Shown here one piece after another: positions 1-10,635 of a DNA stretch of 64,000 nucleotides. Position 1 is the first letter of the stretch. Every line of letters starts with the position of its first letter. The notes beneath the pieces are model-generated. The model was not told where the DNA came from. It made no database searches and was given only the letters and a program-made list of their open reading frames with translations. The stretch is from Erythrobacter colymbi (lineage in GTDB: Bacteria; Pseudomonadota; Alphaproteobacteria; Sphingomonadales; Sphingomonadaceae), in contig NZ_MUYK01000001.1 of NCBI RefSeq assembly GCF_002155685.1, positions 620,001 to 684,000 on the forward strand, written 5' to 3'. Made by a program: the position numbers and the translations under genes.

Positions 1-858
1 ACGGCCATCGAGCCGGAGTGCGAGGCGTTCGAGCCGCCCCGCCGCCGCAGCCCCCGCCAGCGCCTCTTCGAACAGCGCGCGGGTATCGGGGGCGGAGGCC
101 AGCGCGGAGCCCGCCTCGCCCTTCCATCCGGCGGCTTCGAGTGCGAGGAATTCGGCGGTCCAAGAGGCTAGGCCTTCGTCGCCTTCGACACGCTCGAAGG
201 CGAGCGCGCCTTCCTCGGCCAGCCGGTTATGCTGGCGCCGCAGTTCCTTGCGCTTCTTGGCGCTCATCGCGGCTTCGAGATAGGCCGCCGCGGTGGTCTC
301 GCCCGCCAGCATCGCGCGGTTCTCCCGCGAGGCGACGTAGTGTGCCGCACCCCGGCGCGCGAGCACCCTGTCGAGCGCGGCCACGAGCGGGCCGTCGGCG
401 GGAAGCTGCGGCAGGTGGAGGAACAGCGCGCGGGCCGGGCGGCGGTCGAAATGGGTGAGGAGGTCGTCCCAGAAGGCCTCCTCCAGCCCCTCGGCCACCA
501 GCGGCGTGCCGCAGAAGGCATTGGCGTGGAGCCACCCGGCGGCATGGGTGATCGGGTGGCCGTAATAGCGTGAAGGCCGCGACACGGGCAGCAGCCCGGC
601 GAGCCGCCCCTCGTGGAACCACGCCTTGATCCTGACGCCCTCGCCCCACTGGCGCAGGCCGGGGATCAGGTACCACGGCTCGAAGAAGGGATTGGGCTCG
701 GCCGCGCGGGCGACAAGGCGCTCCCATGCCGCGAGGAAAGCGGGCTCTTCCAGATCGGCGAGGGTCAGCAAGCGCAGCTGGCCATGCGGCAGGACGATGG
801 GGGCGGCCGAAGCCCCGCCCGCACGGGTGCGAAAGCTGTCCGCACGTCCCATGTCCAT
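1..858 (-). CDS. GNAT acetyltransferase, CelD/BcsL type (3' end outside window)
   Basis: The frame is open from ATG at 858 (or 852, two codons in) to the left edge, giving 286 codons without a stop. The translation has the pattern of the CelD/BcsL acyltransferase family (GNAT_6): an N-terminal stretch with NPFFEPWYL, then the motif LEAAGWKGEAGSAL near residue 245. Members are linked to polysaccharide or capsule modification, but the substrate cannot be told here. The C-terminal part of the acetyltransferase fold is cut off by the window. It is transcribed away from hppA's terminator. No strong ribosome binding site is visible, so the choice between the two ATGs is open. Confidence 0.75.
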   Translation of the reverse strand, partial: MDMGRADSFRTRAGGASAAPIVLPHGQLRLLTLADLEEPAFLAAWERLVARAAEPNPFFEPWYLIPGLRQWGEGVRIKAWFHEGRLAGLLPVSRPSRYYGHPITHAAGWLHANAFCGTPLVAEGLEEAFWDDLLTHFDRRPARALFLHLPQLPADGPLVAALDRVLARRGAAHYVASRENRAMLAGETTAAAYLEAAMSAKKRKELRRQHNRLAEEGALAFERVEGDEGLASWTAEFLALEAAGWKGEAGSALASAPDTRALFEEALAGAAAAGRLERLALRLDGR

Positions 859-984
859 CGTCGTTAACCCTGCCTTGCCCTGCAAATCTGCATATCCTCG
901 CGGGTTCATCGCATAGGGCGATTAAGAAAGCCTCAGCGGGAGCGAGGGGTGTCCGATGCGGGGACAGGGGTACCGGCAAAGATA

Positions 985-1014
985 AACCCCGCCGGGATCG
1001 CGCCCGGCGGGGTT
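985..1014 (-). terminator. Hairpin downstream of hppA
   Basis: A perfect 12-bp inverted repeat (AACCCCGCCGGG / CCCGGCGGGGTT, 6-nt loop) lies 24 nt past the hppA stop. Read on the minus strand it is followed by TATCTTTG, so the U-tract is poor. It probably terminates hppA or protects its 3' end. Confidence 0.7.
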
Positions 1015-1038
1015 GAGATTTTCACCGACTGGAACGGC

Positions 1039-3156
<2,118 letters not shown>

Positions 3157-3336
3157 GAGCAATCCCCTCTCGTCTTATGTTGCTTCCCCTTCGCAGGGGC
3201 GCATGCGCCTCGTTGTGATCCCATGGGCGCAAGGCGGACAGTCATAGGGGCTTGCCGGGGGCTGGCAAGTCTCTGGGCGAGTGCCAATCCCCGTTTTGCG
3301 ACGGTTTCAGCGATTTTGGGAGGGCAGGGCGCCCGC

Positions 3337-4194
3337 TCAGCCGTGGCGGTAGCCGAGGCTGGCGGGATCGCCGCGGGCCTCGCTGTCGAGCAAAAGCGGT
3401 GCTTTGCCAGAGGCTTGCACGGTTCCGATCCGGTGCGCGGGCACGGGCAGGGCGGCCGAGGGCGGGGCGGTGAAGAGCAACTCGTAATCATCGCCCCAGC
3501 GCAGGCAATCATCGGCGCGGGCCGGATCGGCGACGGGGATCGCTTCCCGCGAGAGGGCTAGCGTCACCCCGCTTGCTTCGGCCATGCGGTAGGCATCGAG
3601 CAGGAGGCCGTCGGAAACGTCCATCATTGCAGAGACTTGCGCCGCTAGTGCGCGGCCTTCGGCGAGGCGCGGCTGCGGGCGGTTGAAGGCTGCGAGGTGT
3701 TCGGGGTCGCCCTCGAACCCCAGCATCGCCCGGCCGACCGGGCCGGTGATCCAGACCCCGTCGCCCGGCTGCGCGCCGCTGCGGGAGGGGACGGGGGTGT
3801 GGCTCGCCCGCCCGATGGCGGTAAGGCCGAAGGCGCGCGGGCCGTGTGCCGCTATGGTGTCGCCGCCGAGCAGGGGCGTGTCGAAAGCTTCGAGCGCCTC
3901 GTGCAAACCCTTGATAAAGCGTGCATCTCCATCGCCCAGCATGTGCCCCAGCAGCACCCCCACCGGCTCCGCGCCCTTGGCGGCGAGGTCGGAGAGGTTG
4001 GTCGCGACCAGCTTCCATGCGACGTCGGCCAGATCGGCATCGGGGCGGAAGTGGGTACCCTCGGCCATCATGTCGTGGGTGAGGACGAGGGTTTCTCCCC
4101 CCACCGTCAGCACCGCGCAGTCATCCGCCAGCCCGCGCGCGGCGGGGTGGAGGGGCAGCGCGCGCAGGGCGGCGATGAAATCCGGCTCGTTCAT
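3337..4194 (-). CDS. thiL: Thiamine-phosphate kinase
   Basis: ThiL phosphorylates thiamine monophosphate to the cofactor thiamine pyrophosphate using ATP. The AIR-synthase-like fold is recognisable from LADDCAVL near residue 22, THDMMAEGTHF, the ATP-site segment ATNLSDLAAKGA, LLGGDT and MMDVSDGLLLD in the C-terminal half. At 285 aa it is shorter than the usual 310-330 aa; the shortening is in the C-terminal region. It follows nusB on the same strand after a 204-nt gap that holds a parS-like site and repeats, so it may have its own promoter. Confidence 0.95.
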   Translation of the reverse strand: MNEPDFIAALRALPLHPAARGLADDCAVLTVGGETLVLTHDMMAEGTHFRPDADLADVAWKLVATNLSDLAAKGAEPVGVLLGHMLGDGDARFIKGLHEALEAFDTPLLGGDTIAAHGPRAFGLTAIGRASHTPVPSRSGAQPGDGVWITGPVGRAMLGFEGDPEHLAAFNRPQPRLAEGRALAAQVSAMMDVSDGLLLDAYRMAEASGVTLALSREAIPVADPARADDCLRWGDDYELLFTAPPSAALPVPAHRIGTVQASGKAPLLLDSEARGDPASLGYRHG

Positions 4195-4240
4195 GCCCGC
4201 TGATGCCTAGCCAATCGTCCGGGCCTTGTCGAAGGCTCGA

Positions 4241-4256
4241 TGTTTCACGTGAAACC
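4241..4256. other. parS-like centromere site
   Basis: TGTTTCACGTGAAACC matches the bacterial ParB-binding consensus TGTTTCACGTGAAACA at 15 of 16 positions and keeps the whole TTTCACGTGAAA core. It is intergenic, between nusB and thiL. ParB normally nucleates on such sites near the replication origin, so this suggests an origin-proximal location. parA and parB are not in the window. Confidence 0.75.
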
Positions 4257-4277
4257 GCCCCGCGATGTCCCGCTGGA

Positions 4278-4356
4278 GGGGGTCTGAAGGGGTCTAGCGG
4301 GGGTCTGGAGGGGGTCTGGTGGGGTGCGAGTGCCCTGCGAGTGCCCTGCGAGTGCG
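4278..4356. repeat. 11-bp periodic G-rich array followed by TGCGAGTGCCC tandem repeat
   Basis: Five G-runs of 4-5 bases begin at 4278, 4289, 4299, 4310 and 4321, separated by TCTGAA, TCTAGC, TCTGGA and TCTGGT. They are followed by 2.9 copies of the 11-bp unit TGCGAGTGCCC (4325-4356). The G-runs fit a G-quadruplex pattern on the plus strand. An 18-bp piece (4301-4318) recurs in reverse orientation at 52215-52232. Confidence 0.8.
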
Positions 4357-4358
4357 CG

Positions 4359-4386
4359 GCTGGATCCCCGCCTGCGCGGGGATGAC
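4359..4386. repeat. Solo arm of a dispersed palindromic repeat
   Basis: These 28 nt (centre GGATCCCCGCCTGCGCGGGG) are the exact reverse complement of the left arm of the paired element at 42833-42910. It lies 12 nt downstream of the nusB stop and contains its own short dyad, so it could also end nusB transcription. Confidence 0.75.
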
Positions 4387-4398
4387 GGCGGAAGGCCC

Positions 4399-4863
4399 TT
4401 ACCGCGCCGCTTTCGCCACGGCATCGAGAATGCCGTTCACGAACTTCGCCTGCCCGTCGTCGAAGAAGGCCTTGGCGACCTCGACATATTCGTTGATCGC
4501 CACCGCGGCGGGCACATCGTTGCGCGCCAGCAGCTCGTAGGTGCCCGCACGCAGCACCTGCAGCATCGCCTTGTCGAGCCGCGCGAGGTTCCATCCGGCG
4601 GCGAGCTTGCTTGCCACCAGCGCGTCGATCTCCTCGCGCCGCGCGTCCACCCCGCGCACCACGTCGTCGAAGAACGGCACTTCGGCCTCGGCATATTCCG
4701 CCGCGTCGAAGGCGTCCTCGTCGATCGTGCGGCCGAGGCGATGCTGGTGGAATTCGTCGAGCAGCCGCGCCAGCGCGGTGCCTTCCATGTGCTGCTGGTA
4801 GAGCGCCTGCACGGCGGCGAGACGCGCAGCCGAACGGGCCTGCGAGCGTGCGGGTTGGTTCAT
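4399..4863 (-). CDS. nusB: Transcription antitermination protein NusB
   Basis: NusB (154 aa) binds boxA RNA with NusE (ribosomal protein S10) and supports rRNA antitermination. The all-helical family pattern is clear: ARLAAVQALYQQHMEG at the N-terminus, LDKAMLQVLRAGTYELL in the middle, and VAINEYVEVAKAFF leading to KFVNGILDAVAK at the C-terminus. Its ATG overlaps the hisD stop as ATGA, so it is translationally linked to hisG-hisD. The order his genes then nusB is unusual compared with the common ribE/ribH-nusB linkage. Confidence 0.96.
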   Translation of the reverse strand: MNQPARSQARSAARLAAVQALYQQHMEGTALARLLDEFHQHRLGRTIDEDAFDAAEYAEAEVPFFDDVVRGVDARREEIDALVASKLAAGWNLARLDKAMLQVLRAGTYELLARNDVPAAVAINEYVEVAKAFFDDGQAKFVNGILDAVAKAAR

Positions 4864-6158
4864 TTGATCCTCAGTTCCACGGACTTGGCGTGGGCAGGTA
4901 GCCCCTCGGCATGGGCGAGGGTCGCGGCGGCGGGGCCGACGGCAGCGAAGGAGGCCTCGTCAAGGCCGAGGAAGCTGGTGCGCTTCATGAAATCGAGCAC
5001 CGAAAGCCCGCTCGAAAAGCGCGCGCGGCGGCCCGTGGGGAGCACGTGGTTCGGCCCCGCGACATAGTCGCCGACCGCCTCGGGCGTCATGCGGCCGAGG
5101 AAGATGCTGCCCGCGTGGCGGATCGCGCCGAGATAGGGCTCGGGATCGTCGACCGCGATCTCGACGTGTTCGGCGGCGAGGCGGTTGGCGAGCGCCGGGG
5201 CCTCGGCGAGGAGATCGTTGACGACGATCATAACGCCATGCGCATCCCACGATGCGCGCGCGGTCTTGGCGGTGGCAAGCTGGGTGATCTGCAAGTCGAT
5301 GCAGTCCTCGACCTGTCGCGCGAAGCCCGCATCGTCGGTGATGAGGATCGACTGCGAGGTCGGGTCATGCTCGGCCTGCGAAAGCAGATCGGCGGCGATC
5401 CAGTCGGGATCGTTCTTGCCATCGGCGATAACGAGGATTTCCGAAGGCCCGGCGACCATGTCGATGCCGACCACGCCGTAAAGCTGGCGCTTGGCCTCGG
5501 CCACCCAGGCATTGCCCGGGCCGGTGATGACATCGACCGGGCGGATGCGCTGCGTGCCATAGGCGAGCGCGCCGACTGCCTGTGCCCCGCCGACGCGCCA
5601 GATCTCGTCGACGCCCGCGATGTGGGCTGCGGCGAGCACCAGCGGGTTCGACTGGCCCTTGGGCGTCGGGGTGACGACCACCAGCCGCTCCACGCCCGCG
5701 ACCCGCGCCGGAATGGCGTTCATCAGCAGCGATGAGGGATAGGCCGCGCGCCCGCCCGGGACATAGAGCCCCGCCGCATCCACCGGACGCCAGATAGCGC
5801 CGAGCCTGACGCCCGCGCCGTCGATATAGTCGCGGTTCGCGGGCAGCTGCGCCTCGTGATAGGCGCGGATGCGCGCGGCGGCGAGTTCGAGCGCCTCGCG
5901 CAGATCGGGGGCCAGCTCGTTATAGGCCTGCTCGCAGCGTTCACGGGTGATCAGCCAGTCGGCATCGTCCACCAGCGTATAGCCATCGAAGCGCTGGGTG
6001 TATTCCACCAGCGCCGCATCGCCCCGGCCCTTCACCGCCTGAAGGATGCTCGACACCTGCCCCGCGACATCGCTGTCGGATTCGCGGCGGGCATCGACGA
6101 TGCGGGCGAACTTCGTCTCGAAATCGGGATCGAGCGTGGAGAGGAGGGAGAGGGTCAT
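4860..6158 (-). CDS. hisD: Histidinol dehydrogenase
   Basis: HisD (432 aa) carries out the last two steps of histidine synthesis, oxidising L-histidinol to histidine with two NAD+ and a Zn2+ ion. Diagnostic segments are [34 protein letters not shown] and LLSQAEHDP (metal-binding Gln/His), and [20 protein letters not shown] near the C-terminus. It overlaps hisG upstream and nusB downstream by 4 bp each, forming a compact three-gene unit. The length is normal for the family. Confidence 0.97.
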   Translation of the reverse strand: MTLSLLSTLDPDFETKFARIVDARRESDSDVAGQVSSILQAVKGRGDAALVEYTQRFDGYTLVDDADWLITRERCEQAYNELAPDLREALELAAARIRAYHEAQLPANRDYIDGAGVRLGAIWRPVDAAGLYVPGGRAAYPSSLLMNAIPARVAGVERLVVVTPTPKGQSNPLVLAAAHIAGVDEIWRVGGAQAVGALAYGTQRIRPVDVITGPGNAWVAEAKRQLYGVVGIDMVAGPSEILVIADGKNDPDWIAADLLSQAEHDPTSQSILITDDAGFARQVEDCIDLQITQLATAKTARASWDAHGVMIVVNDLLAEAPALANRLAAEHVEIAVDDPEPYLGAIRHAGSIFLGRMTPEAVGDYVAGPNHVLPTGRRARFSSGLSVLDFMKRTSFLGLDEASFAAVGPAAATLAHAEGLPAHAKSVELRIK

Positions 6159-6835
6159 GCCGGCTCGCGCGCCTCGGCTTCGCGGCGGAAGGCATCGACC
6201 AGCGCGGCGACGCGGCGGTCGGTCTTCAGCGCGGTGCGGTTGACGATCAGGCGCGCGGAAATCTCGAGGATGGTGGCGGTCTCGACCAGACCGTTCTCAC
6301 GCAGGGTCGTGCCGGTCGAGACGAGATCGACGATCTGGCGCGCGAGGCCGAGCGAGGGGGCGAGCTCCATCGCGCCGTTCAGCTTGACGCACTCGGCCTG
6401 CACGCCCGCGGCCTCGAAATGGCGGCGGGTGAGGCTGGGATATTTGGTCGCAACCCGCAGGTGGCTGACGCTGGCGGCTTCCTCGGTGTCGTTCGCCATG
6501 CGTGCGACCGACAGGCGGCACAGGCCGATGCCGAGATCGACGGGGGCGTAGAGATCGGCGTAGTCGAATTCCTCGATCACGTCCGAGCCGACGATCCCGA
6601 CCTGCGCCGCGCCGTGGGCGACGAAGGTCGCCACGTCGAAGGCGCGTACGCGGATGATGCGCATGTCGGGGCGGGTGCAGGCAAAGGCGAGCGCGCGGCT
6701 CTTGGGATCGTGGAACTCGGCATCCGGCTCCACACCCGCGCGCGCCATCACGGGAAGCGCCTCGTCGAGGATGCGCCCCTTGGGGACAGCAAACGTGAGC
6801 TGTCCGATATTGTCGGGAAGGCCGATGGTGGTCAT
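6155..6835 (-). CDS. hisG: ATP phosphoribosyltransferase, short form
   Basis: HisG joins ATP and PRPP, the first committed step of histidine synthesis. Starting at ATG 6835 the protein is 226 aa and begins just before [16 protein letters not shown]. The reading frame continues upstream for 51 codons, but that part has no family similarity and would cross the divergent promoter region. The PRPP-site segment [14 protein letters not shown] is present. This is the short HisG type, which lacks the regulatory C-terminal domain and normally needs HisZ; no hisZ is in the window. It is the first gene of hisG-hisD-nusB. Confidence 0.95.
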   Translation of the reverse strand: MTTIGLPDNIGQLTFAVPKGRILDEALPVMARAGVEPDAEFHDPKSRALAFACTRPDMRIIRVRAFDVATFVAHGAAQVGIVGSDVIEEFDYADLYAPVDLGIGLCRLSVARMANDTEEAASVSHLRVATKYPSLTRRHFEAAGVQAECVKLNGAMELAPSLGLARQIVDLVSTGTTLRENGLVETATILEISARLIVNRTALKTDRRVAALVDAFRREAEAREPA

Positions 6836-6874
6836 GATCGGGGGCGCACTTAAGGGCGCGGGACGGAAAGGGCA

Positions 6875-7975
6875 ATGGGAATGGCGGGAACGGGTGAACG
6901 GCCGACCTATGAACTGATCGACATGAATACGAAGGGCGAAGGCGCGGTGGCGACCGCGTTCGCCAATCAGGTCGCCTATTGCGTCCACGGCGGCGCGCCG
7001 CTGACCGCGCGGATTGTCGCGGGGGTGGCGGCGCTGCTCGAGGCAGGGGAGCCGGGCGAGTTACTCGACCGGGTGAGGGGCTGGCAGGGCGCACCGCTCG
7101 CCGATGCGCTGCCCTTGCGGGTGGCGGGGGGACTTCATGCGCTGCACCTTTCGGGCGCGGCGGCGGAGCTGGCGCCGATCTATGCGGGGGAGGCGGCGGA
7201 CGATGCGGCGGTGATCGCGGGGGTGATCGCGCGCCACGAGGCCGCGCTGCTCCCGTGGCTCGATGGCCCGCCGCAGACCAACGAAGCGGGGCGCTCGGCC
7301 AATTTCATCGCGGCGATGCTGTGGCTGGCGGAGCAGGGCCTGCCGCCGGTGTTCGAATGCCTCGAGATCGGATCGAGCGCGGGGATCAACCTGATGCTGG
7401 ATCGCTATGCCTATAACCTCGGCGGGGTGAGGGCAGGGCCGCAGGATGCGGTGATGCACTTCGCGCCGGAGTGGCGGGGGGCGCCGCCGCCCGCGCGGGA
7501 CATCGCCATCCTTTCGACCAAGGGCTGCGATGTCGCGCCGGTCGACCTCACCGATCCCGCGCAGGCGCTCCGGCTCAAGGCCTATATCTGGCCCGAGCAC
7601 AAAGTCCGCTTCGAGCGGATGGACGCGGCGATCCGTGCGGCGGGCGAGCGCAGGCCCGCGATCGTGCAGGCCACCGCCGCCGATTTCGTCGAGGCCGAGC
7701 TGTCGAAACCGCAGGCGGCGGGCACCACGCGGATGCTGATGCACTCGATCGTGTGGCAATATGTCCCTGCCGACCAGCAGGCGCGGGTGACGGCGGCGAT
7801 GGAAGCGGCAGGCGCGGCGGCGACAGCCGAGCGCCCGCTCGCCTGGGTGCAGGTCGAGGCGGACCGCACCGTCCACTGCCACAAGCTGACGGTGCGATAC
7901 TGGCCTGGCGGGGCCGAGGAAGTGCAACTCGCCTGGTCGCATCCGCACGGGGCGGATGTGGAGTGGGTGGTTTAG
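6875..7975 (+). CDS. DUF2332 family protein
   Basis: This 366-aa protein of unknown function belongs to the DUF2332 family, recognised by the segment [18 protein letters not shown] near residue 165, which resembles a methyltransferase nucleotide-binding loop, and by [13 protein letters not shown] conserved C-terminal part contains MHSIVWQY. There is no signal peptide or membrane segment. The ATG at 6875 has GGAAAGGG 3 to 10 nt before it; ATG at 6923 is an alternative. It is divergent from hisG and is followed by a palindromic repeat. A SAM-dependent activity is only suggested by the fold-like motif. Confidence 0.85.
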   Translation: MGMAGTGERPTYELIDMNTKGEGAVATAFANQVAYCVHGGAPLTARIVAGVAALLEAGEPGELLDRVRGWQGAPLADALPLRVAGGLHALHLSGAAAELAPIYAGEAADDAAVIAGVIARHEAALLPWLDGPPQTNEAGRSANFIAAMLWLAEQGLPPVFECLEIGSSAGINLMLDRYAYNLGGVRAGPQDAVMHFAPEWRGAPPPARDIAILSTKGCDVAPVDLTDPAQALRLKAYIWPEHKVRFERMDAAIRAAGERRPAIVQATAADFVEAELSKPQAAGTTRMLMHSIVWQYVPADQQARVTAAMEAAGAAATAERPLAWVQVEADRTVHCHKLTVRYWPGGAEEVQLAWSHPHGADVEWVV

Positions 7976-7982
7976 TCCAACG

Positions 7983-8078
7983 CCGGTCGTGCTGAGCCTG
8001 TCGAAGCACCGTCTTTCCTGACGCAGCGCGCAGTGTCAGAAGAAAAGTGCGGCCCTTCGACAAGCTCAGGGCGAACGG
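7983..8078. repeat. REP-type paired inverted repeat
   Basis: Two imperfect 29-nt arms face each other: the left contains GAGCCTGTCGAAGCACC, the right CTTCGACAAGCTCAGGGC. They lie between the convergent DUF2332 and alpha/beta hydrolase genes. Between them sits a second dyad (CTTTCCTGAC and GTCAGAAGAAAAG). This is the widespread alphaproteobacterial type of extragenic palindrome, and it could end transcription from both sides. Confidence 0.8.
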
Positions 8079-8085
8079 GGAAAGG

Positions 8086-8976
8086 TTATCCTGCGAGGAA
8101 CTTTTCCATCGCCGCATTGACTGCCTCCGGCGCTTCCCACGGGACGAAGTGCCCGCAATCCGGCACCTTCACGATTGTCAGCGGGTCGATGATCTCCTCC
8201 AGCCCCTCGAGGTTCTCGGGCGGCAGGGCGAGGTCGTCCAAGGCCCAGATCACCAGTGTCGGGATCGTCAGCTTCGGCAGGGCCGGGGGCGTCCAGCCCT
8301 CGGGAATCGCGAAAGGCGCGTCCATCTCCGGCACGTCGATCGGGCTTGCGCGGTAGTAGTTGAGCATGCCGAAGGCCGCGTCGCGGTTCTGCCAGTCGCG
8401 GAGCAACGCATCGCGCTCCTCGGGCTCCATTGCGCTGGGGCGGTCCCACTTGACCTCTTTCAGCAGCAGGCCGGTAAGCCCATGCTCCTTCACCAGCGCG
8501 TCGTTGGCGGGGTCGCGGAAGCCGCGGATGTACTGGCTCGCCTCGCGCTGGCCGGGGTGGGTGTAGAGCAGGCGCTGGAACACCACCGGGTGCGGCGCAT
8601 TGGCGATCACCGCCCGCGTCACCCGCGCGTGCTGGCCGCCCAGCGCTACCCCCCAGGCAATCGCGCCGCCCCAGTCGTGCCCGACGATGGTGAAATGCGC
8701 GATCCCCAGCGTGTCGGCGAGCAGGAAGATGTCGCCGATCAGCTTGTCGGGGGTATAGGCCTCCACGATCTGCGGCTTGGACGAGCCGCGATAGCCGCGC
8801 TGATCGGGCGCGATGCAGCGATAGCGGTCCTTGAAATGCGCGATCTGGTGGCGCCAGGTGCGGTGGCTTTCGGGAAAGCCGTGGAGGAAGATCAGCACCG
8901 GCGCATCCACCGGACCTTCGTCGACGATGTCGAGGTGGATGCCGTTGGGCAGGTGAACGCGTTTCTGGTCAAACAT
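8086..8976 (-). CDS. Alpha/beta hydrolase, epoxide hydrolase-like
   Basis: The 296-aa protein has the layout of soluble epoxide hydrolases and haloalkane dehalogenase relatives: HGFPESH forms the oxyanion region, DQRGYRGSSKP follows, the nucleophile Asp lies in GHDWGG at about residue 100, and the catalytic His in DCGHFVPWE near residue 274. An Asp nucleophile rather than Ser argues against a plain esterase. The substrate is unknown. ATG at 8976 forms TGATG with the upstream SDR stop; GTG one codon earlier is also possible. The coupling suggests a two-gene operon with the SDR. Confidence 0.88.
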   Translation of the reverse strand: MFDQKRVHLPNGIHLDIVDEGPVDAPVLIFLHGFPESHRTWRHQIAHFKDRYRCIAPDQRGYRGSSKPQIVEAYTPDKLIGDIFLLADTLGIAHFTIVGHDWGGAIAWGVALGGQHARVTRAVIANAPHPVVFQRLLYTHPGQREASQYIRGFRDPANDALVKEHGLTGLLLKEVKWDRPSAMEPEERDALLRDWQNRDAAFGMLNYYRASPIDVPEMDAPFAIPEGWTPPALPKLTIPTLVIWALDDLALPPENLEGLEEIIDPLTIVKVPDCGHFVPWEAPEAVNAAMEKFLAG

Positions 8977-9785
8977 CACTGCTGCTCCAGCTTGTCCATG
9001 TAGCCCTTGGCGACCATCCCTGCGACCTGATCGAACAGCGCCTCGGGTGTGCGGCGCGCCTCGCCCATGGCGAGCTCCATGCCTTCGGCGACGATGATCT
9101 CGCGCGTGCCGGCTGCGATGCCATCGAGCATCTGGCGCGCGGCGACGTCGGCCGGGATGCCCTCGTCGATCGCCTTGTCGGACCGGCCGCGCTGCGAACC
9201 ATCGGCGTTGAGCGCGTTCCTCGACACGTTGGTCGCGACCGAACCGGGGTAGATCGTGTGGACGCTGACGTCGTTGATCGACAGCTCCGCCCGCAGCGCA
9301 TCGGCATAGCCCGCAAGGCCGAATTTGGCGGCGGAATAGGCGGTGCGCATCGGCACGCCGACCTTGCCCGCAATCGAGGAAATGAACCCGAGCGCCCCCG
9401 ATCCGCGCTCCGCCATGTGGCCGATCAGCCCCTGAGTGAAGGCAATCTGGGCGAGAAGGTCTACCTCGATAATGTCGCGGTAGACCTGCATCGAGGTCTT
9501 AAGCGCGCGGCTGCGCTGCGAAATCCCGGCATTGGCGAAGGCGATGTCGACATGGCCCTTCCACGCGATGGCTTTCGCCGTGGCGTCGGCCAGCGCGGCC
9601 TCGTCGCGCACGTCGAAAGTGAGGATCAGCGTCTCGCCGCAGTCCGCCGCCACTTCCGCGAGGCGAGCCTCGTCACGCCCCGATAGAACAACGTGTGCAC
9701 CGCGCGCTGCCAGCTCGCGCGCCAGCGCCGCGCCTATCCCTGAGGATGCGCCGGTGATCCATGCCACCTTGCCTGCAAAATCCAT
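8976..9785 (-). CDS. Short-chain dehydrogenase/reductase (SDR) family oxidoreductase
   Basis: A classical SDR of 269 aa. It shows the cofactor motif TGASSGIG near residue 12, ANAG near residue 83, and the catalytic Ser-Tyr-Lys set (SSIAG, then YSAAK). The C-terminus ends in a helical tail, MVAKGYMDKLEQQ. The start at 9785 is supported by AAGGGAG about 9 nt upstream; an upstream in-frame ATG adds 17 residues without family similarity. It is first in a pair with the epoxide hydrolase-like gene. The substrate cannot be read from the sequence. Confidence 0.92.
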   Translation of the reverse strand: MDFAGKVAWITGASSGIGAALARELAARGAHVVLSGRDEARLAEVAADCGETLILTFDVRDEAALADATAKAIAWKGHVDIAFANAGISQRSRALKTSMQVYRDIIEVDLLAQIAFTQGLIGHMAERGSGALGFISSIAGKVGVPMRTAYSAAKFGLAGYADALRAELSINDVSVHTIYPGSVATNVSRNALNADGSQRGRSDKAIDEGIPADVAARQMLDGIAAGTREIIVAEGMELAMGEARRTPEALFDQVAGMVAKGYMDKLEQQ

Positions 9786-9836
9786 GTCTCTCTCCCTTTT
9801 GGCGAGAGGACTAGCGGGCGCTGGCGGCAAGGGCAA

Positions 9837-10292
9837 TCAGGTTGCGGTTTGCGACCTAATCATCTCGGCCAGTTCCACCGGATAGACCGCCTCGTGCCAG
9901 GTCTCCAGCTCGCCGAGCGTGAACCAGCGGTGCTGCGTCATCACTTGCTGTTCGAGCGCGGTGTGGCCGTCCGTGCTGACCTGCGTATCGGCGACGCGGA
10001 CGAGGAAGAAGCGCTCGTCCGCCTGCACCGGCTCGCCCTCGACCGTGACGAATTCGGGCGTCATCCGCGCGATCTGCGGGCCGGGATCGGCGGTGATGCC
10101 GGTCTCCTCGAAGAGCTCGCGCCGCGCCGCGTCCTCGAAAGTCTCGCCCGGATCGACCTCGCCGCCCGCCGTCACCCAGAACGGGTCGCGTTCCGGCACG
10201 TCATAGCGGAACATCAGCGCGCGGGTCTCGGCGTCGAGCACGATGATCCGCGCCGCGCGGCGCAGGCGCAGGGCGGGATTGAGGGTGGTCAC
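9837..10292 (-). CDS. NUDIX hydrolase
   Basis: This 151-aa protein carries a complete Nudix box: the GGEVDPGE segment followed by RELFEETGI, matching GX5EX7REUXEEXGU, at about residues 43-65. The enzyme should hydrolyse a nucleoside diphosphate linked to another group; the substrate is unknown. The start is GTG at 10292, which overlaps the bolA stop as GTGA; the longer in-frame reading lacks similarity. The bolA-NUDIX pair is probably one transcript. Confidence 0.92.
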   Translation of the reverse strand: MTTLNPALRLRRAARIIVLDAETRALMFRYDVPERDPFWVTAGGEVDPGETFEDAARRELFEETGITADPGPQIARMTPEFVTVEGEPVQADERFFLVRVADTQVSTDGHTALEQQVMTQHRWFTLGELETWHEAVYPVELAEMIRSQTAT

Positions 10293-10555
10293 GCCTCCGG
10301 CACGCTCGCCTTGATCGCCACCGCGTGCACCCGCTGGCCGACAATGTCCCCCAGCGCCGCGATCACCGCGCGCTGGCGGGCGAGGCGGTTCATGGGCGCG
10401 AAGGCGGCGGATTCGATCTCGACGGTGAAATGCGATTCGCCCGAACCGTCGTCGCCCATGTGGCCCGAATGCTTGGCGCTGTCGTTGATGATCGCCAGCC
10501 GCGTCGGCGCGAAGGCCTCGGTCAGGAGCGCATGCATTTCCTCGGCGACGGACAT
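10289..10555 (-). CDS. bolA: BolA family protein
   Basis: An 88-aa BolA-like protein with the family signature FAPMNRLARQRAVIAALG toward the C-terminus and a HSGHMGD segment whose His could bind iron. BolA proteins pair with monothiol glutaredoxins in Fe-S cluster handling, and some act as transcription factors. The start at 10555 removes 25 unrelated residues of the longer open frame. It is divergent from the J-domain gene, an arrangement seen in other alphaproteobacteria. Confidence 0.9.
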   Translation of the reverse strand: MSVAEEMHALLTEAFAPTRLAIINDSAKHSGHMGDDGSGESHFTVEIESAAFAPMNRLARQRAVIAALGDIVGQRVHAVAIKASVPEA

Positions 10556-10635
10556 CGGGTCTTTCCTTCTTTGCAAGCGAGAGCGGCAGGTCGGGTCTTG
10601 GAACTTGGGGCCGCAATCGCCATTCAGCATGTCTT

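Noticed and set aside
3163-3336. Riboswitch or leader upstream of hppA or after thiL
   Set aside because: The 174-nt stretch has no recognised riboswitch core and no strong dyad, so I do not annotate it.
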